NCBI GenBank assembly: GCA_004519485.1
Contig: CP038131.1
Coordinates: 688,501 to 752,500, forward strand
DNA length: 64,000 nt
Source of the DNA: Nannochloropsis oceanica
Taxonomy: Eukaryota > Sar > Eustigmatophyceae > Eustigmatales > Monodopsidaceae
Reading direction: 5' to 3'
Shown piece by piece: positions 10,330 through 21,139 of the stretch (position 1 is its first letter; every line of letters starts with the position of its first letter). The position numbers and the translations under genes were made by a program. The notes under the pieces are model-generated. The model was not told where the DNA came from. It searched no databases and was given only the letters and a program-made list of their open reading frames with translations.

Positions 10330-10679
10330 GCTTCCTTGCGTGCTTCCGAGTGCTACTGGACGGGAAAGGGGGATGATGATGATGATGATGATTATCATAA
10401 TGATGGATGATGTTGAGTGGAGGGTGGAGGAGGCTGGAGGCGATCGACGGTGACAAAGACAAGACGACTGTCAGCCAGGCCGGTGGCACAAGGGTGGTGG
10501 CATCTATCAGACCAACGCGGATGCGCAGGAATGTAGTGCCTAGGCATGGCGTCTGCTGTTAATACATATGAGTATCCGGCGCCAAGCATACGGTAATTGC
10601 CGGCGATACGTGCCCTCAGCCTCCCACCCCACTCTTTTACCGCGATCTAACGACGCATTTCTTCCCACTTACCCACAGA
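10330..10679. promoter_or_regulatory. Divergent intergenic region between TOM7 and the SET gene
   Basis: The 350-base gap holds the 5' ends of both genes. A (GAT)n microsatellite lies at about 10372-10391. The bases just before the SET-gene ATG (pyrimidines then CCCACAG) look like a splice acceptor, so a non-coding first exon is possible. Confidence 0.45.
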
Positions 10680-12185
10680 ATGTCTTGTACAGACGAGGAT
10701 TATGAAGATGACGTTGTGGACTGCCCATCTATCCCGGTCTCGGTGTCGCAATATTGTCGTCTACGCAGTGGGAAGAGGGGTCGCATAGTTAAGGCGGCCC
10801 AGGCCATTCCCTCTCCTGGCACGACAGTCCTCCGAGATGACCCCTTTGCCGCCGTAGTTTCCGACACATACCGGAGTGTTTGTTGTGCCTGTTGTCTGCA
10901 TGTCTGCACGACTCAGATTTTTGTCTGTGGGGGTTGCTCCGTTACGTTCTATTGCTCTACTGAATGCATTGCGCGAGATGGGGCCCTGGTGCACACGGGA
11001 CTGGAATGCCAGGCATTAAAAAAGCTAAACGCGATGGGTGTGGAGGGTGATTCACAGGCAATGCGATTGGCCTTACGCTTGGTACGTGAAATTTGGGTTC
11101 ATATGCACTGATCGATTGTATTTAGAGATGCAGATTAGGGAATAAGGGTTGGTAGGTTGCAATGGGGATTAATATTTTGACTGCAAGTCGGCGTGAGAAA
11201 GACAGCATATACAAGTAGCTTATAATTTAAAATGAGTTGTATTAAGTCTGTACAATTGCTGTTAATGCAATCCTCCTTTCTTGCGCCCGTTTTTCAACAC
11301 AGGCGTGTCTTGCCAAGAAGAAGGAAGATGCCGTCGTCGATAGGACTAGCAGCAGCAATACCACTCCAGCTCCACCTGTCTTCCACTCCCCTGCCTTCAT
11401 TTTTACCTTGGAAGATCACTATGACAACGTTATGCAAGACCTCGCAGTCCGTCGAGGCATTCTTGCTGTAGCAGAAGCCCTCTCCAGTTTCCTCAACAGC
11501 AGCAGCGGCACCTCCACCACCATCACAGCCCCTACATCACGCAAAGAAATTGCGTCCCTCTTGCTCACGATCCAATGTAACGCCCACGGTATACGCAATT
11601 CTCTGGGGCAGATGCTAGGCCTTGGGCTATTTCCTCTCGCGTCAATGCTGAATCATTCTTGCCTTCCTTCATGCCACCATGTCTTTTCCCTCCATCCTGG
11701 GCAAGGACCACCAACCTTAACTTTCAAAACTTTGCGTCCGATTCAAGAAGGTGAAGAGCTTGTGTATAGCTACACGGACTTGATGCGGCCAGGGGGAATG
11801 CGAAGGGAGATATTAGGGAGGGCTTACTCTTTCACGTGTGCGTGTGCGAGGTGTCTGATAACTCTAGGAGGGGGGATAGGGGAAGGAGGGGGGAAGAGAG
11901 AGGCTATGGGCAGTAGTGGTCTTGCCAATGCTTTGACCGAATGGGCATTGGAATCCCCGGCATGTGATTCCCCCGGATGTGTTGGAGCATTGTGCTCGCT
12001 GCAAGGGGAGGTGAAGGAAGTAGAAGAGGATGGTAATGGTGACGATAAGGAGAGATATGAGCCTAGTGAATGTAGCATGTGGAAGTGTTTGGAATGTGGA
12101 AAGCAGGAAGAAACAGCGGAGGTGCAGTCAAAACTGATTGCTGCTACGACACTGCTGCAAGCCTGCTTATTTGCGTTACAAGAGG

Positions 12186-12218
<33 letters not shown>

Positions 12219-12775
12219 CACATAATGGAGGAGGCATCGCAGCGCTACCGGCAATGCCCCTTTCGGATGCAGCTTACTCGCTGGCATCTCATCTCTTTGG
12301 AAGCAACCCACCCTTGAGGCTGCATGTCCGACATTGGTTAGTCTACCATGCGTTAACCTCACTAAGTCAGCACCTCATGCCCGCGATGACGGCCACTCAC
12401 GCTGGAGAAAGGGGAGAAGAGAAGACAGAATTATCAACAGGGGGGGAAGGTGAAGAGGTGGCTTGGCTCCGGGCTGCATGCGAAGTATGGATGCTTTGCA
12501 ATCTCTGGCGGCTCAGTGGTTGGATCGAGGGCAAGAGTAAAGATGCGAAGGAGATTAATTATTATCCGGAATTGGGGCAGCGGCTTGTGGCGACAGGGAA
12601 GGCTTTGCTGGACTACAGAGCGTCGACGGGTGGATCGAAGAAGTTTGAGGAGGAGAAGAAATGCGGTGCGTGGAGATTACCGGCTGTTTACCATGAATTT
12701 AATGATGTGATTGTTCGAGGTCCGCAGGCCTTGCTGCATTTGGGCCAGAAGATTTTAAGGGCGAGTAATTATTAG
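10680..12775 (+). CDS. SMYD-like SET/MYND-domain protein (putative lysine methyltransferase)
   Basis: Two exons, 10680-11081 and 11303-12775 (donor GTACGT, acceptor ACACAG, phase 0), encode 624 residues. The N-terminus begins the SET fold (GRIVKAAQAIPSPGTTVLRDDP). It is interrupted by a MYND-type zinc finger at about residues 76-120, with Cys pairs CCACC, CGGC, YCSTEC and a final H...C. After the finger, the SET core resumes with GLGLFPLASMLNHSCLPSC (the NHSC motif that binds S-adenosylmethionine), GEELVYSYTDL and the post-SET cysteines CACARC. This split-SET layout defines the SMYD family, whose members methylate histones or other proteins on lysine. The C-terminal 300 residues are helical and contain an expanded CAG tract (10 Gln, about 12187-12218) and a second Cys cluster (CDSPGC, CLEC). 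The substrate cannot be inferred. Confidence 0.87.
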
Positions 12776-13512
12776 GAAATGAGGTGGGTTCAAACTGTGT
12801 CGGAAAGAAGCAAGGTACCAAAAGCCGATTTCATGCGAAAAATTACTCCCGCGACATACAAACGACATACAAACAAAGAATTTGCTTGACAGTGGGACCT
12901 CCTCAACTGCCGTGGGCCAGTAGGACATGCCACAAGTAATAGTGACAATTTGCGGTAGAACGCCATCGATTGTGCCATCCCAAAAACTCAAATACGGCAG
13001 GGTCTGTTTCTGCTTCAAGAAATGACTTTTTTCGCTTTCTGGGGCATTAAGCCCACACAGCAGCGTACGCTGTCTCTAGAGTTTTTAGCAGATGTACTAT
13101 TTACGAAGCAAGGCGACTGACTGCCGAGGAGCGACTCCAAAGCCCCCTCCGGCCGGCCATAGATGTACAATTACAGCCATCGTCCAAGGGGAACAGATGA
13201 GATGTGGAATAATTATCTCGGTGGTAACGAACTGTCACTTTAGAAGAACAGGACAAAAGCGAGAGAAGAAGCAATCAACACGGTGCCATCCTTGAGCCCC
13301 CCGGTTGCGGCCTCCCAAACCACGAGCACCACGACAACCCATGCCTCACACGCAGTGTAGAAGCACTAGGTAATTATGATCAGTTCAAAGCATTCCTTTC
13401 CGAACCCAGACACGGCTCTATTTTATCGGTGCCGCTCCTATCGAGAGGATTGGAGAGGGAAGAAGGAAGAAGAGGAGGAGGAGGAGGAGGAGCGAGATAT
13501 GTCTCGATGTAG
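12776..13512. other. No recognisable gene
   Basis: Short frames on both strands lack motifs. A GGA/GAA-rich tract occurs at about 13450-13490, just upstream of the Fanzor-like fragment. The frame reading NYDQFKAFLSEPRHG (about 13373-13417) could be additional decayed element sequence, but this is weak. Confidence 0.4.
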
Positions 13513-14062
13513 GTCTACTTAAGCGCGACGAAGGAGAAACTGGAGAAGGAGCGACAGCAGAGACAGGAAAATCCGCAGCAAGATGAAGACCCGCGCATTG
13601 TCGCGATCGATCCCGGTTGTTTCAACCTGGTTAAGGCACTGGACTCTCGGACCAATAAACTCAAACTGCTGACGCGGGAAGATAATTACGAGAAGGGGCG
13701 GATATACGAGTGAAACAGGAAGTTGAAATCTCGGGGAATTCCGTCACACCTGCATGGGAGAGACGAGCGCTCCAGTCAACATGATGCTCAAGGCGTGCGA
13801 AAAGCACTCCAAGACCGTGCCTGTCCATAAATACCTGACGACAAAGATGCACCACGCTTGTGGGCAACGCCTCAGCCCGATAACGAGAAGGGCACGAGAA
13901 GAAGAAGCGATCGGGAAAGGAAGAAGAGGAGTAGGGAGGGGAGGGGGAGAAGGAGTGAAAAAAGGGGGGGGGGGGGGGGGGGGAGGAAGGATGGCCCACG
14001 TGTGTAATCCTAAGAGGAGGCACGCTCATGTAAACGCCGGTATTTGCATTAACCTGTGGTAA
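13513..14062 (+). pseudogene. Decayed Fanzor/TnpB-like nuclease fragment
   Basis: Fragment 1 (13513-13713, 66 codons to a TGA) reads RIVAIDPGCFNLVKALD and then KLKLLTREDNYEKGRI. The pattern hhxxDPGxxN with L(T/S)xxxYxxxG downstream is the RuvC-I region of TnpB/Fanzor RNA-guided nucleases, where the Asp is catalytic. Fragment 2, in the next frame (about 13725-13925), reads MLKACEKHSKTVPVHKYL and so on, resembling the helical segment that follows RuvC-I in Fanzors. A run of 20 G interrupts the locus. After it, RRHAHVNAGICIN vaguely recalls the terminal RDVNA-NI motif. No ATG, no RuvC-II Glu motif and no zinc ribbon are found, so this is a relic, not an active element. A chance DPG match is the main alternative for fragment 1; fragment 2 reduces that likelihood. 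Confidence 0.5.
13964..13983 (+). repeat. Poly-G tract (20 G)
   Basis: A homopolymer of 20 G follows AAAA and precedes AGGAAGG. It lies within the Fanzor-like relic. Such runs are often mis-sized in assemblies, so frame relationships across it are unreliable. Confidence 0.9.
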
Positions 14063-15110
14063 GGTTGCATGTGATAATTTTAGGAAACTACAGAAAAAGA
14101 ATTAAGGGGAGCTTGTATTAAAACTTGGCTAGATTTTATGACGGCTGGGTAGTGACGCTCTCCCTCCACCTTTCTGTCTGATGTATTCACTTGAGACCAA
14201 AATGTTAACCGAGTCTGGATAATTCAATGCACTACATATTTCAAAACATGTGAATAGAATAGACATGAATGCGTACACGGTAAGGGCGCTCAGTTTGGTT
14301 TCAGAGGAACACCCTCTTGATTGCACTTCTTCACCCTATTCTATCGCGACACAGGCCGAACAAGACAACAACTCTGTAAAGTGCCATGAAGTATCCTTAT
14401 CTTAGGATTAAATCTCCAAGATATCATTATTTTTTATGACGTGTGAGAGAAAAAAAGGGTTCTGCTGACGAACACACTTAGAACCTTTGTCGTCCCTCTC
14501 TCTCCTCGAATTCAATACCCTGACTCACCCCTTTGACACATGCACAAATAAAAGAAGGAGCATGATAGCAACAAAAACAGAAAACAAAATTATTACCAAA
14601 AGAAGTTGGACCAATCCATCCCCTCTAGAGAAAGAAAAGAAACTAGAACACTGTGTGTCTTTGCGACAGCAGGACACCCGGATGAACCGCTCTCTGTTGC
14701 CTGCTGCTCAAGTTATGACGCTGTAACTCGAAGTGTGTGTCCCCAGGGCACACCATGCCTGCATCAGCACAGTCGTTCCACCTCTTTGCTGGTGGCTGCA
14801 ACAGGTGAAATGTGTTTACGATGTTGTCATTGGATAAGCCTAAACATCTGCTTGTTGGCAGCAAGCAAGATCATTCTTCCACCACCTCACTAATCTCCCA
14901 ATGCCCACACCTCAACCACCAGGACACAGCGCAACAAGGATTAGACCACGCCCATACGTCAGGAGTAGGTCGCTCAATAGGTTACTGCAGACACGGTAGG
15001 CGACCGCCTCTTTCTTGGTGCGCCGCGGCTAGACAGCCTTACCACTGCCGTTGTCCCGGACGACGCCGGCAGCATTTCCAACCCACACAACGACTCCCCG
15101 CACCACCATC
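14063..15110. other. No recognisable gene
   Basis: This 1-kb stretch has lower GC than its surroundings up to about 14650 and no motif-bearing frame. The last part must hold the promoter and 5' UTR of the VIT1-like gene that starts at 15111. Confidence 0.45.
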
Positions 15111-16926
15111 ATGGAGCTGCCCGGTCAGATGGACGGTCACTCTAATGGGCACGCTAACGGAAATGGCTTTCATGCCACGGAGAAGACGAGCTTAGTCCAG
15201 GCAGCTCAGCATGCCTACCGACTAAATGATATCGAGGCTTCCCGGTACGTACAACCAAAGAAGAGAGCAGGCGAATAGCAATGCACTTGTGAATGGGGCG
15301 GAGATGAAGGGTACATGCGAGTGGATACGGATGTAGATAACTGCAGAGGTGATGTTATTAATCATTGGTTTTCGGCCTCCCGTCTCGGGTGCTTTTGCTG
15401 AAAAGTCCCATGTAACACGAACCATTCTGGACGTGCATCGACTTCCTGTCGGCATGATGTCCCTCATTGCCCGCAATCCCTTCCCCTCCGGCTCCTTTGG
15501 ATCTTGTCCATCCCTTCATATATTTTTTTCGGAGTCGAGTCCCGGATGCTTTTTGTAAGCAACCCTTCTGGTTTGTGCTCAACTCCCTCCCTCCCTCTGT
15601 TCCTCTTCACCTCACCTCTGCAGACTAATCCACGAGCAGAAATTTGAGGCGAAGAATCACGACGAGACGCATGATGCTGTGGGAGACTATGTCAAATCCA
15701 TGATTTTTGGGGGACTGGACGGCATCCTGACTTCCTTCGCCATTGTTGCTGGCGCGGCTGGAGGTGGGCTGCCGGTTGAGGTGGTAATGGTGTTAGGGTT
15801 CAGCAATATATTCGCGGATGCTTTCAGCATGGGTATGGGGGAGTATCTGAGCAGCAAGGCGCACAATGAGTTTGTGTTGAAGGAGAAAGAGAGGGAGAGT
15901 TGGTGAGTGTCCTTATGAGGGAGGAGGGAGGGAGGGAGGTGGTAGTGGATGCAAGTGGTGAATTTGCAATCGCAGCAACGGCACCTTTTTTAGTCCTGAC
16001 ATTGCTGACCGGAAGAGATTGATCGGCATCACATGTTATTATCTGATCTTGCAAGGTTAGATGCACACAAACTCGCTGAAAGCCTCCTCTCTCTCCATCT
16101 TCTTACCTCTCTTACTTCAGGGAGCTGCAAAATTTCCGGGAAGGAGAAATAAAAGAGATGATCGATATTTATGTGGAGAGAGGGATGGAGGCAGATGATG
16201 CCGAGGTACGTGCATATAATATCTGAGGGTATACGTAGATGGAAGTGGAGGAGATTGTGCGTTATGTTTTTCCTTTTATTGAGCGTTGTGCATTTGTTTT
16301 CTTCCCTTTTTTGTGCCTTGGGAGGGAGTGCTTGAGAATTAGAGCGCGGGGTGGAGGAAGTGTGAGGGCGGGTGGCACAGACGTGCGTTTTCATGCTCGA
16401 AAGATAAGAAGAAAGAGGATAGGGATGTGGACGACGAAGTACGGGAGTGGCGACTGTTTTGTTGTCTCCAAGCCGCTTGATGTGATTCCTTCGTTCACCC
16501 TCTCTCGCTCTCTCACTCTTCTTCTCACAGGACGTGGTGCGGAAGATGAGCAAGTACGACAACTTTTTTGTCAACGTGATGATGGTGGAGGAGCTGGGGC
16601 TGCAAGTGCCAGATCCAGACGACGATATCGTCAAGGAAGGGGTTGTGATGTTTTTGGCCTTTGCGGGGTTTGGTGCGATGCCCCTGTTGGGCTACGCGCT
16701 GATTCCTTTGTGTTTCCCGCATTTTGGACCGAAGGCCTTATTCAATGTTGCGTGCATTGTGACTGCGCTGACGTTATTTGTGATGGGCGCGGTGAAGAGC
16801 AAGTTTTCTACGCGGGGATGGCTGCACTCGGGGATGGAGATGTTGGTGCTGGGAGGGGTGTGTGCGCTGATGGCGTATGAAATCGGGCACTTGGTCAGCA
16901 GTCTGGTGGGAGTGGGGGAGGTATAG
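15111..16926 (+). CDS. VIT1/CCC1-family vacuolar iron/manganese transporter
   Basis: Four exons, 15111-15244, 15624-15902, 16121-16205 and 16531-16926 (donors GTACGT, GTGAGT, GTACGT), join in phase to 297 residues. Family landmarks occur in order. First is a cytosolic N-terminus (HDETHDAVGDYVKSMIFGG). TM1 contains GGLDGILTSFAIVAG. TM2 has NIFADAFSMGMGEYLSSKA, with the Asp and Met residues of the metal path. A charged cytosolic helical region follows (EIKEMIDIYVERGMEADDAE), equivalent to the Glu-rich metal-binding domain. Three C-terminal membrane segments run from FLAFAGFGAMPLLGYA. CCC1/VIT1 proteins load Fe2+ or Mn2+ into the vacuole in exchange for protons, protecting the cytosol from excess metal. 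The ATG at 15111 is the first in frame; the upstream frame has none. Confidence 0.92.
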
Positions 16927-18153
16927 GGAGAGCGGATAAAGGAAGACAAGAGGGCGAGAGTGACAGGAAATGTGAGTGGAGAAGAACTGTGCCTGTCGGT
17001 GAATAGAAAGGGGAATATTTTTGGATGGAGGGATGCACGAAGACCATGGCAGGCGAGGCAGAGGCTAATGAAACTGCGCATAAAGGAAGGAAGGGAAACA
17101 GAAGCAGCAGCCGGACAGCGGCAGGATTAAGAATAATCGAGGGTGAGATGGTAAATGGTGGTCGTCAGATTTCTATACATACAGCAATCCAACCATAGTG
17201 TCGAAATGTTTTGTGCAAGCAATAATCAACCTCATCCAAAAAGATAAGCTACAAACGAAGAAAAAGGCGGTGATGGACCGAGAACGATACAAGACAGAAG
17301 ACGAAAGAGAAGACGAAAGAGAAGAAAAGGAGGTGAAGAGAAAAAGAAGGAAAACAGCACGGAATATTTGTTCGCAGTCCAGGTTAAGTCGACCATTGTC
17401 TTCTCTCCTCTTTGTTTAGTTCTATGGTTCTTTTGATAGCACCCGAGTTCTTTTGATTGCACCCTCCGGGGGGGCTTCTTATGGCGAGCGCCGAAGCAGG
17501 CCGAGTGTGTCGAGACCCACACACATTTTATGTGAGAATGGTGGGTGGGCTCTTCTTTTCCCGGCACCCACACCTCCCTTCTCCTCCTCCTCATCCTCCT
17601 CCGAAGGTGGCGGAAACTAAGCGTCTCTCCCAAGGCTTGCATAAGGGCCTTAAGTGTGTGAACGTTATTTCTTCCAACTGCTCGATCCAACTAGACGGCA
17701 GCGCAAGCGAAAAATGCAATCCACACGACGGTGCAAAGACATGACTCTCGTCAAAATAAAAGGCATTCATGTTTATACCTAAGAGAGAAAGCAAACTGTG
17801 TGCAAACGAAAAAGATAAGGCGAAAGCCTCGTCGCTGTGCTGTCCGTCTGTTAGGCCGTGCATTCGCGCAGAAAACTGGCCTGTGCGCAGAAAATGAGGT
17901 ACACACATCCACCACAGAGATCCTTCTGCCATGACGCTTTAACTGGCACGTCCAAACCACAAAGCCACTTGCCTGCGTGAGACCTCGCTGGAGCTAACCA
18001 AGTGTCCCCTCCCCTCCTGTGCCACCCACCCGCGCATCACATCCACCTCCTGCCCCCCATCCTCATCTTCCCTACACAGGCATAAAGGAGACCCGTCTCC
18101 TTCCGTTTTACGACCTTCACCACCTCATCCCACCCCAGACAAACCATTCAGCC
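16927..18153. other. No recognisable gene; promoter of FtsZ at the right end
   Basis: The frames here are short and lack motifs. A small direct repeat, TTCTTTTGATAGCACCC and TTCTTTTGATTGCACCC, lies at about 17430-17465. The FtsZ 5' UTR lies before 18154; an open frame continues upstream but has no ATG. Confidence 0.5.
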
Positions 18154-19635
18154 ATGAAGGTACAAGCAACCCTCTTCCTGGGTGCGGCAATTGCTACTAC
18201 CACTACCACCACCGTGGCCTTCCTCGTCCCCGCCCCTATCTCTCACTCTAGCCTCCTCTCAAGAACAACAAGTTCCTTCACCGGCGCGGCCACGGGCGCA
18301 AGCCGCACGAGCGCCCGACAAGGCACCAACCAGTCTCGTCTATTTGCTCAGTCCACGACGAACACGGAGCTGCATATGTCTTTGCAGCCCGAGGGTGGGG
18401 GACTGCCCTGCCAGATCAAGGTAATGGGAGTAGGCGGCGCAGGCGGCAACGCCGTGAACCGGATGATTGAGGAGTCTGTGGCCGGCGTGGAGTTCTGGGC
18501 GATCAACACGGACGCCCAGGCGTTGAAGTCGCACAAGGCAGAAAAGAAGCTGAACATTGGACAGCAGGTGACGAGGGGATTAGGTGCGGGTGGGATTCCT
18601 GACATTGGTCGACGGGCCGCTGAAGAGAGCAGGGCCGAGATCGCAGATGCTGTGAAGGGGGCGGATTTGGTATTTGTGACGGCGGGGATGGGAGGGGGGA
18701 CGGGTTCGGGTGCTGCGCCGGTTGTGGCGGAGGTGGCGAAGGAGATGGGGGCGCTGACAATCGGTGTTGTGACAAAGCCGTTTCAGTTCGAGGGACGCAG
18801 GAGGTTGAACCAGGCCACGATGGCCATTGAGGAGTTGGGCAAGGCGGTGGACACATTGATTGTGGTGAGCAACGACAAGTTGTTGCAGATCATCGAGCAG
18901 AACACACCGTTGGACAAGGCGTTCAAGGTCGCTGATGATATTTTGCGAAATGGCGTGGTCGGGATTACCGAGATCATTGTAAGGCCTGGTTTAATTAATG
19001 TCGATTTTGCCGATGTCCGCTCCATCATGGGCAACGCCGGCACGGCTCTCATGGGGATGGGTGAGGGTGTAGGGAAATCCCGCGCGGTCGAGGCGGCGGC
19101 GGCAGCGATTTCTAGTCCGTTGCTGGAGTTCCCTGTGAACAACGCTAAGGGGATTGTGTTTAACATTATGGGCGGCCCGGATATGACGCTGCAGGAGATC
19201 AACTTGGCGAGTAATTACATCTACGACAACGTGGACCCGAACGCGAACATTATCTTTGGGGCGTTGGTGGATGAGAAATTGGGCGACAAGGTCCGAATCA
19301 CGGTTTTGGCGACTGGTTTTGACAACGCCGGCAAGAGCAGCAGCACCAGCAGCACCCTGCCCCTGACGGTCGGGAAGAAGGACTCCGCTTCCAAGCAACA
19401 GCAGTCCCCCTCCTCCTCTTCCTCGTCCAGTAGCCTATCTACGACTGCCGCAGGAGCCGCGGCTGCTGCCAATGCGCGACAGCAGCAGATGGATGACGAC
19501 CTTGCTTTGAGCGAGGATCGCCTTCCTGCCCGCCCCAAGGAGCCTGTTTACCAGCAGCAGCCACCACCCCCTCCCCCTGCCCAGCAAGCCCCCCAGCAAG
19601 ACCAAAGCTTTCTGCAAAGCTTCCGACGGATGTAA
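18154..19635 (+). CDS. FtsZ: Plastid cell-division GTPase FtsZ
   Basis: Tubulin-like GTPase of 493 residues that forms the plastid division ring inside the organelle. The start is the ATG at 18154 ([20 protein letters not shown]); it opens a signal peptide ending near VAFLVPAP, an A-F junction. A Ser/Thr/Arg-rich transit peptide follows, as in algae with secondary plastids. The FtsZ core starts near residue 88 ([17 protein letters not shown]). It carries the GTP-binding signature [20 protein letters not shown] near residue 180 and the catalytic T7-loop sequence [11 protein letters not shown] near residue 282. The C-terminal domain runs to VLATGFDN, then a Ser/Gln/Ala/Pro-rich linker and the tail [11 protein letters not shown]. 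That tail lacks the usual FtsA/ZipA/ARC6-type DxPxFLR consensus. The gene has no intron. It is most like the alphaproteobacterial-independent, cyanobacterial/red-plastid FtsZ type; a mitochondrial FtsZ is the alternative, but the leader argues against it. Confidence 0.94.
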   Translation: MKVQATLFLGAAIATTTTTTVAFLVPAPISHSSLLSRTTSSFTGAATGASRTSARQGTNQSRLFAQSTTNTELHMSLQPEGGGLPCQIKVMGVGGAGGNAVNRMIEESVAGVEFWAINTDAQALKSHKAEKKLNIGQQVTRGLGAGGIPDIGRRAAEESRAEIADAVKGADLVFVTAGMGGGTGSGAAPVVAEVAKEMGALTIGVVTKPFQFEGRRRLNQATMAIEELGKAVDTLIVVSNDKLLQIIEQNTPLDKAFKVADDILRNGVVGITEIIVRPGLINVDFADVRSIMGNAGTALMGMGEGVGKSRAVEAAAAAISSPLLEFPVNNAKGIVFNIMGGPDMTLQEINLASNYIYDNVDPNANIIFGALVDEKLGDKVRITVLATGFDNAGKSSSTSSTLPLTVGKKDSASKQQQSPSSSSSSSSLSTTAAGAAAAANARQQQMDDDLALSEDRLPARPKEPVYQQQPPPPPPAQQAPQQDQSFLQSFRRM

Positions 19636-21139
19636 AAGAAGGAGAAGGAGTTCAGAGGGAAGAAGGGCCAGGGAGCGCGAGGAGGGAGAGGCAAGTTAAT
19701 TACTTTTTTTTATTCTCATTTTTTCGTCGTCGTCGTTGTCTTGGAGAATGTGAGGACTTCGAAAAGAAGAGAAGGAAGGCATGGGTGGATGGATAGATAT
19801 GTGGATGGATGGAGGGAAAAAGGAAGAGTGAAGAGAGAAGAGAGAAAGCACCCCGTTCTGGTAGTAAGAGGATGAAAGGAAGACATCATATGAGTGCACC
19901 CACATCCCGATTTTCATTTTTTACGTGTTTCTGTGTCTTGGTTGAAAATATTGAAAAGAAGGAACGAGAGGGTGAGATATAGAAGTAGAAAAGGTGCTTG
20001 AATGGTCAGTATCTCGGGGAAAAAGGAAGGAGGAGGGAGGGAGGGAGGGAGGAATTTGCGCACAGCATGCGCGCCTCCGTCTGTGCCTGTGTGTGTCTGT
20101 AGTTGTATGCGTCTGAGATTGTCATTTATTAGTTCTCGCGACTGAAACAAGCAGAAAGCAACATCCAGGTCTCTCATTTTAATTGGGACTTCACTAGTGT
20201 TCCTCTTACCTCCACCTCCCCCTCCCCCTGCCCCCGTACCGGCTCGTCTGGCGCCCACTGCTCCTTTCCCCCGCTTTTTGTGCGTTCTTCTTTTTTGCTA
20301 CGACAGCATGTGTACTTAGTTAGGAGGAAATCGCCCTTAATCTCATCCCACCACAACTATCATCCTCCCGTCACTAGCGTTTGCATAGTGTGTCCTTGCG
20401 CCTGGAATGACGGACAAAGCGGAACCGATAAAGATCGAAATCAAAAGAACGGAACACGTCTATCATAAAGGTGAATAATTCACAATGCCCCAAGCACTCG
20501 TCATCGAGCAAGAGTCAAGCAGAAGTAGAAGCCGAAACAGCGAATTTGAGAGAAGGGGGAGAAGAGAAAAAGAAGAAACAAACTTAAAGCTAGCACCCAG
20601 CTACCGCAGAAAGGCCATGCCAGCGTTTAAACCCCTTCTTCCTTTACGCTTCTTGTTCTCACTGCAGAGAGCTCTTTGAAACCACAATGGATGATAGATA
20701 TTCCTCATTTCCCCCTTGTCTGCGACACCTGTTCACACTCTCTCCCTCTCTCACTCCCCCCCCCCCTCTTCCTTCCCCCCCTCTCTCTAGCTCGCCTTCG
20801 ACCAAGCCCGATATCCCAACTCACTACATGCTCTTTTCAAGCCCCGCCCCCCCCCCCCCACCCTCTCCCCCTCGCCCGTCTGTGTCCATAGCTACTTCTA
20901 TTATCCTTAACAGGCTCTTTGTATAACTTTGTACACTCTCTCCTATCCTCCCCTCTCGTTTTTCAGTCACATGTCTCTACTCATCCGACCCTTCGTCCAC
21001 CCATCTCTCTGTACCCATAACCCTTACCCGTTGCTCTCTCCCTATATAATAATGGTCTTGAGCATGTCTCTCTTCCTCCTCCCTCCACTTTTTCTCCACT
21101 CCGCTATCATTTCGGTCTTATTTCAGTCTCTCCTCCATC
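19636..21139. other. Convergent intergenic region without a recognisable gene
   Basis: This 1.5-kb gap separates the 3' ends of FtsZ (+) and the epimerase-CutA gene (-). It contains a (GGGA)n run at about 20030-20052, and long CT-rich stretches at 20740-20880 and 20930-21170 that produce meaningless Pro/Ser/Leu frames. No RNA gene or motif-bearing frame is seen. Confidence 0.5.

Noticed and set aside
12790-13018. Minus-strand hydrophobic frame downstream of the SET gene, considered as a small membrane protein
   Set aside because: No ATG with a clean context, no family pattern, and it overlaps the presumed 3' UTR of the SET gene.
16239-16880. A plus-strand frame overlapping intron 3 and exon 4 of the VIT gene
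   Set aside because: It starts in the intron and runs in a different frame from the conserved VIT sequence.
17430-17465. Short direct repeat TTCTTTTGATxGCACCC considered as a target-site duplication
   Set aside because: The copies are almost adjacent, with no element between them.
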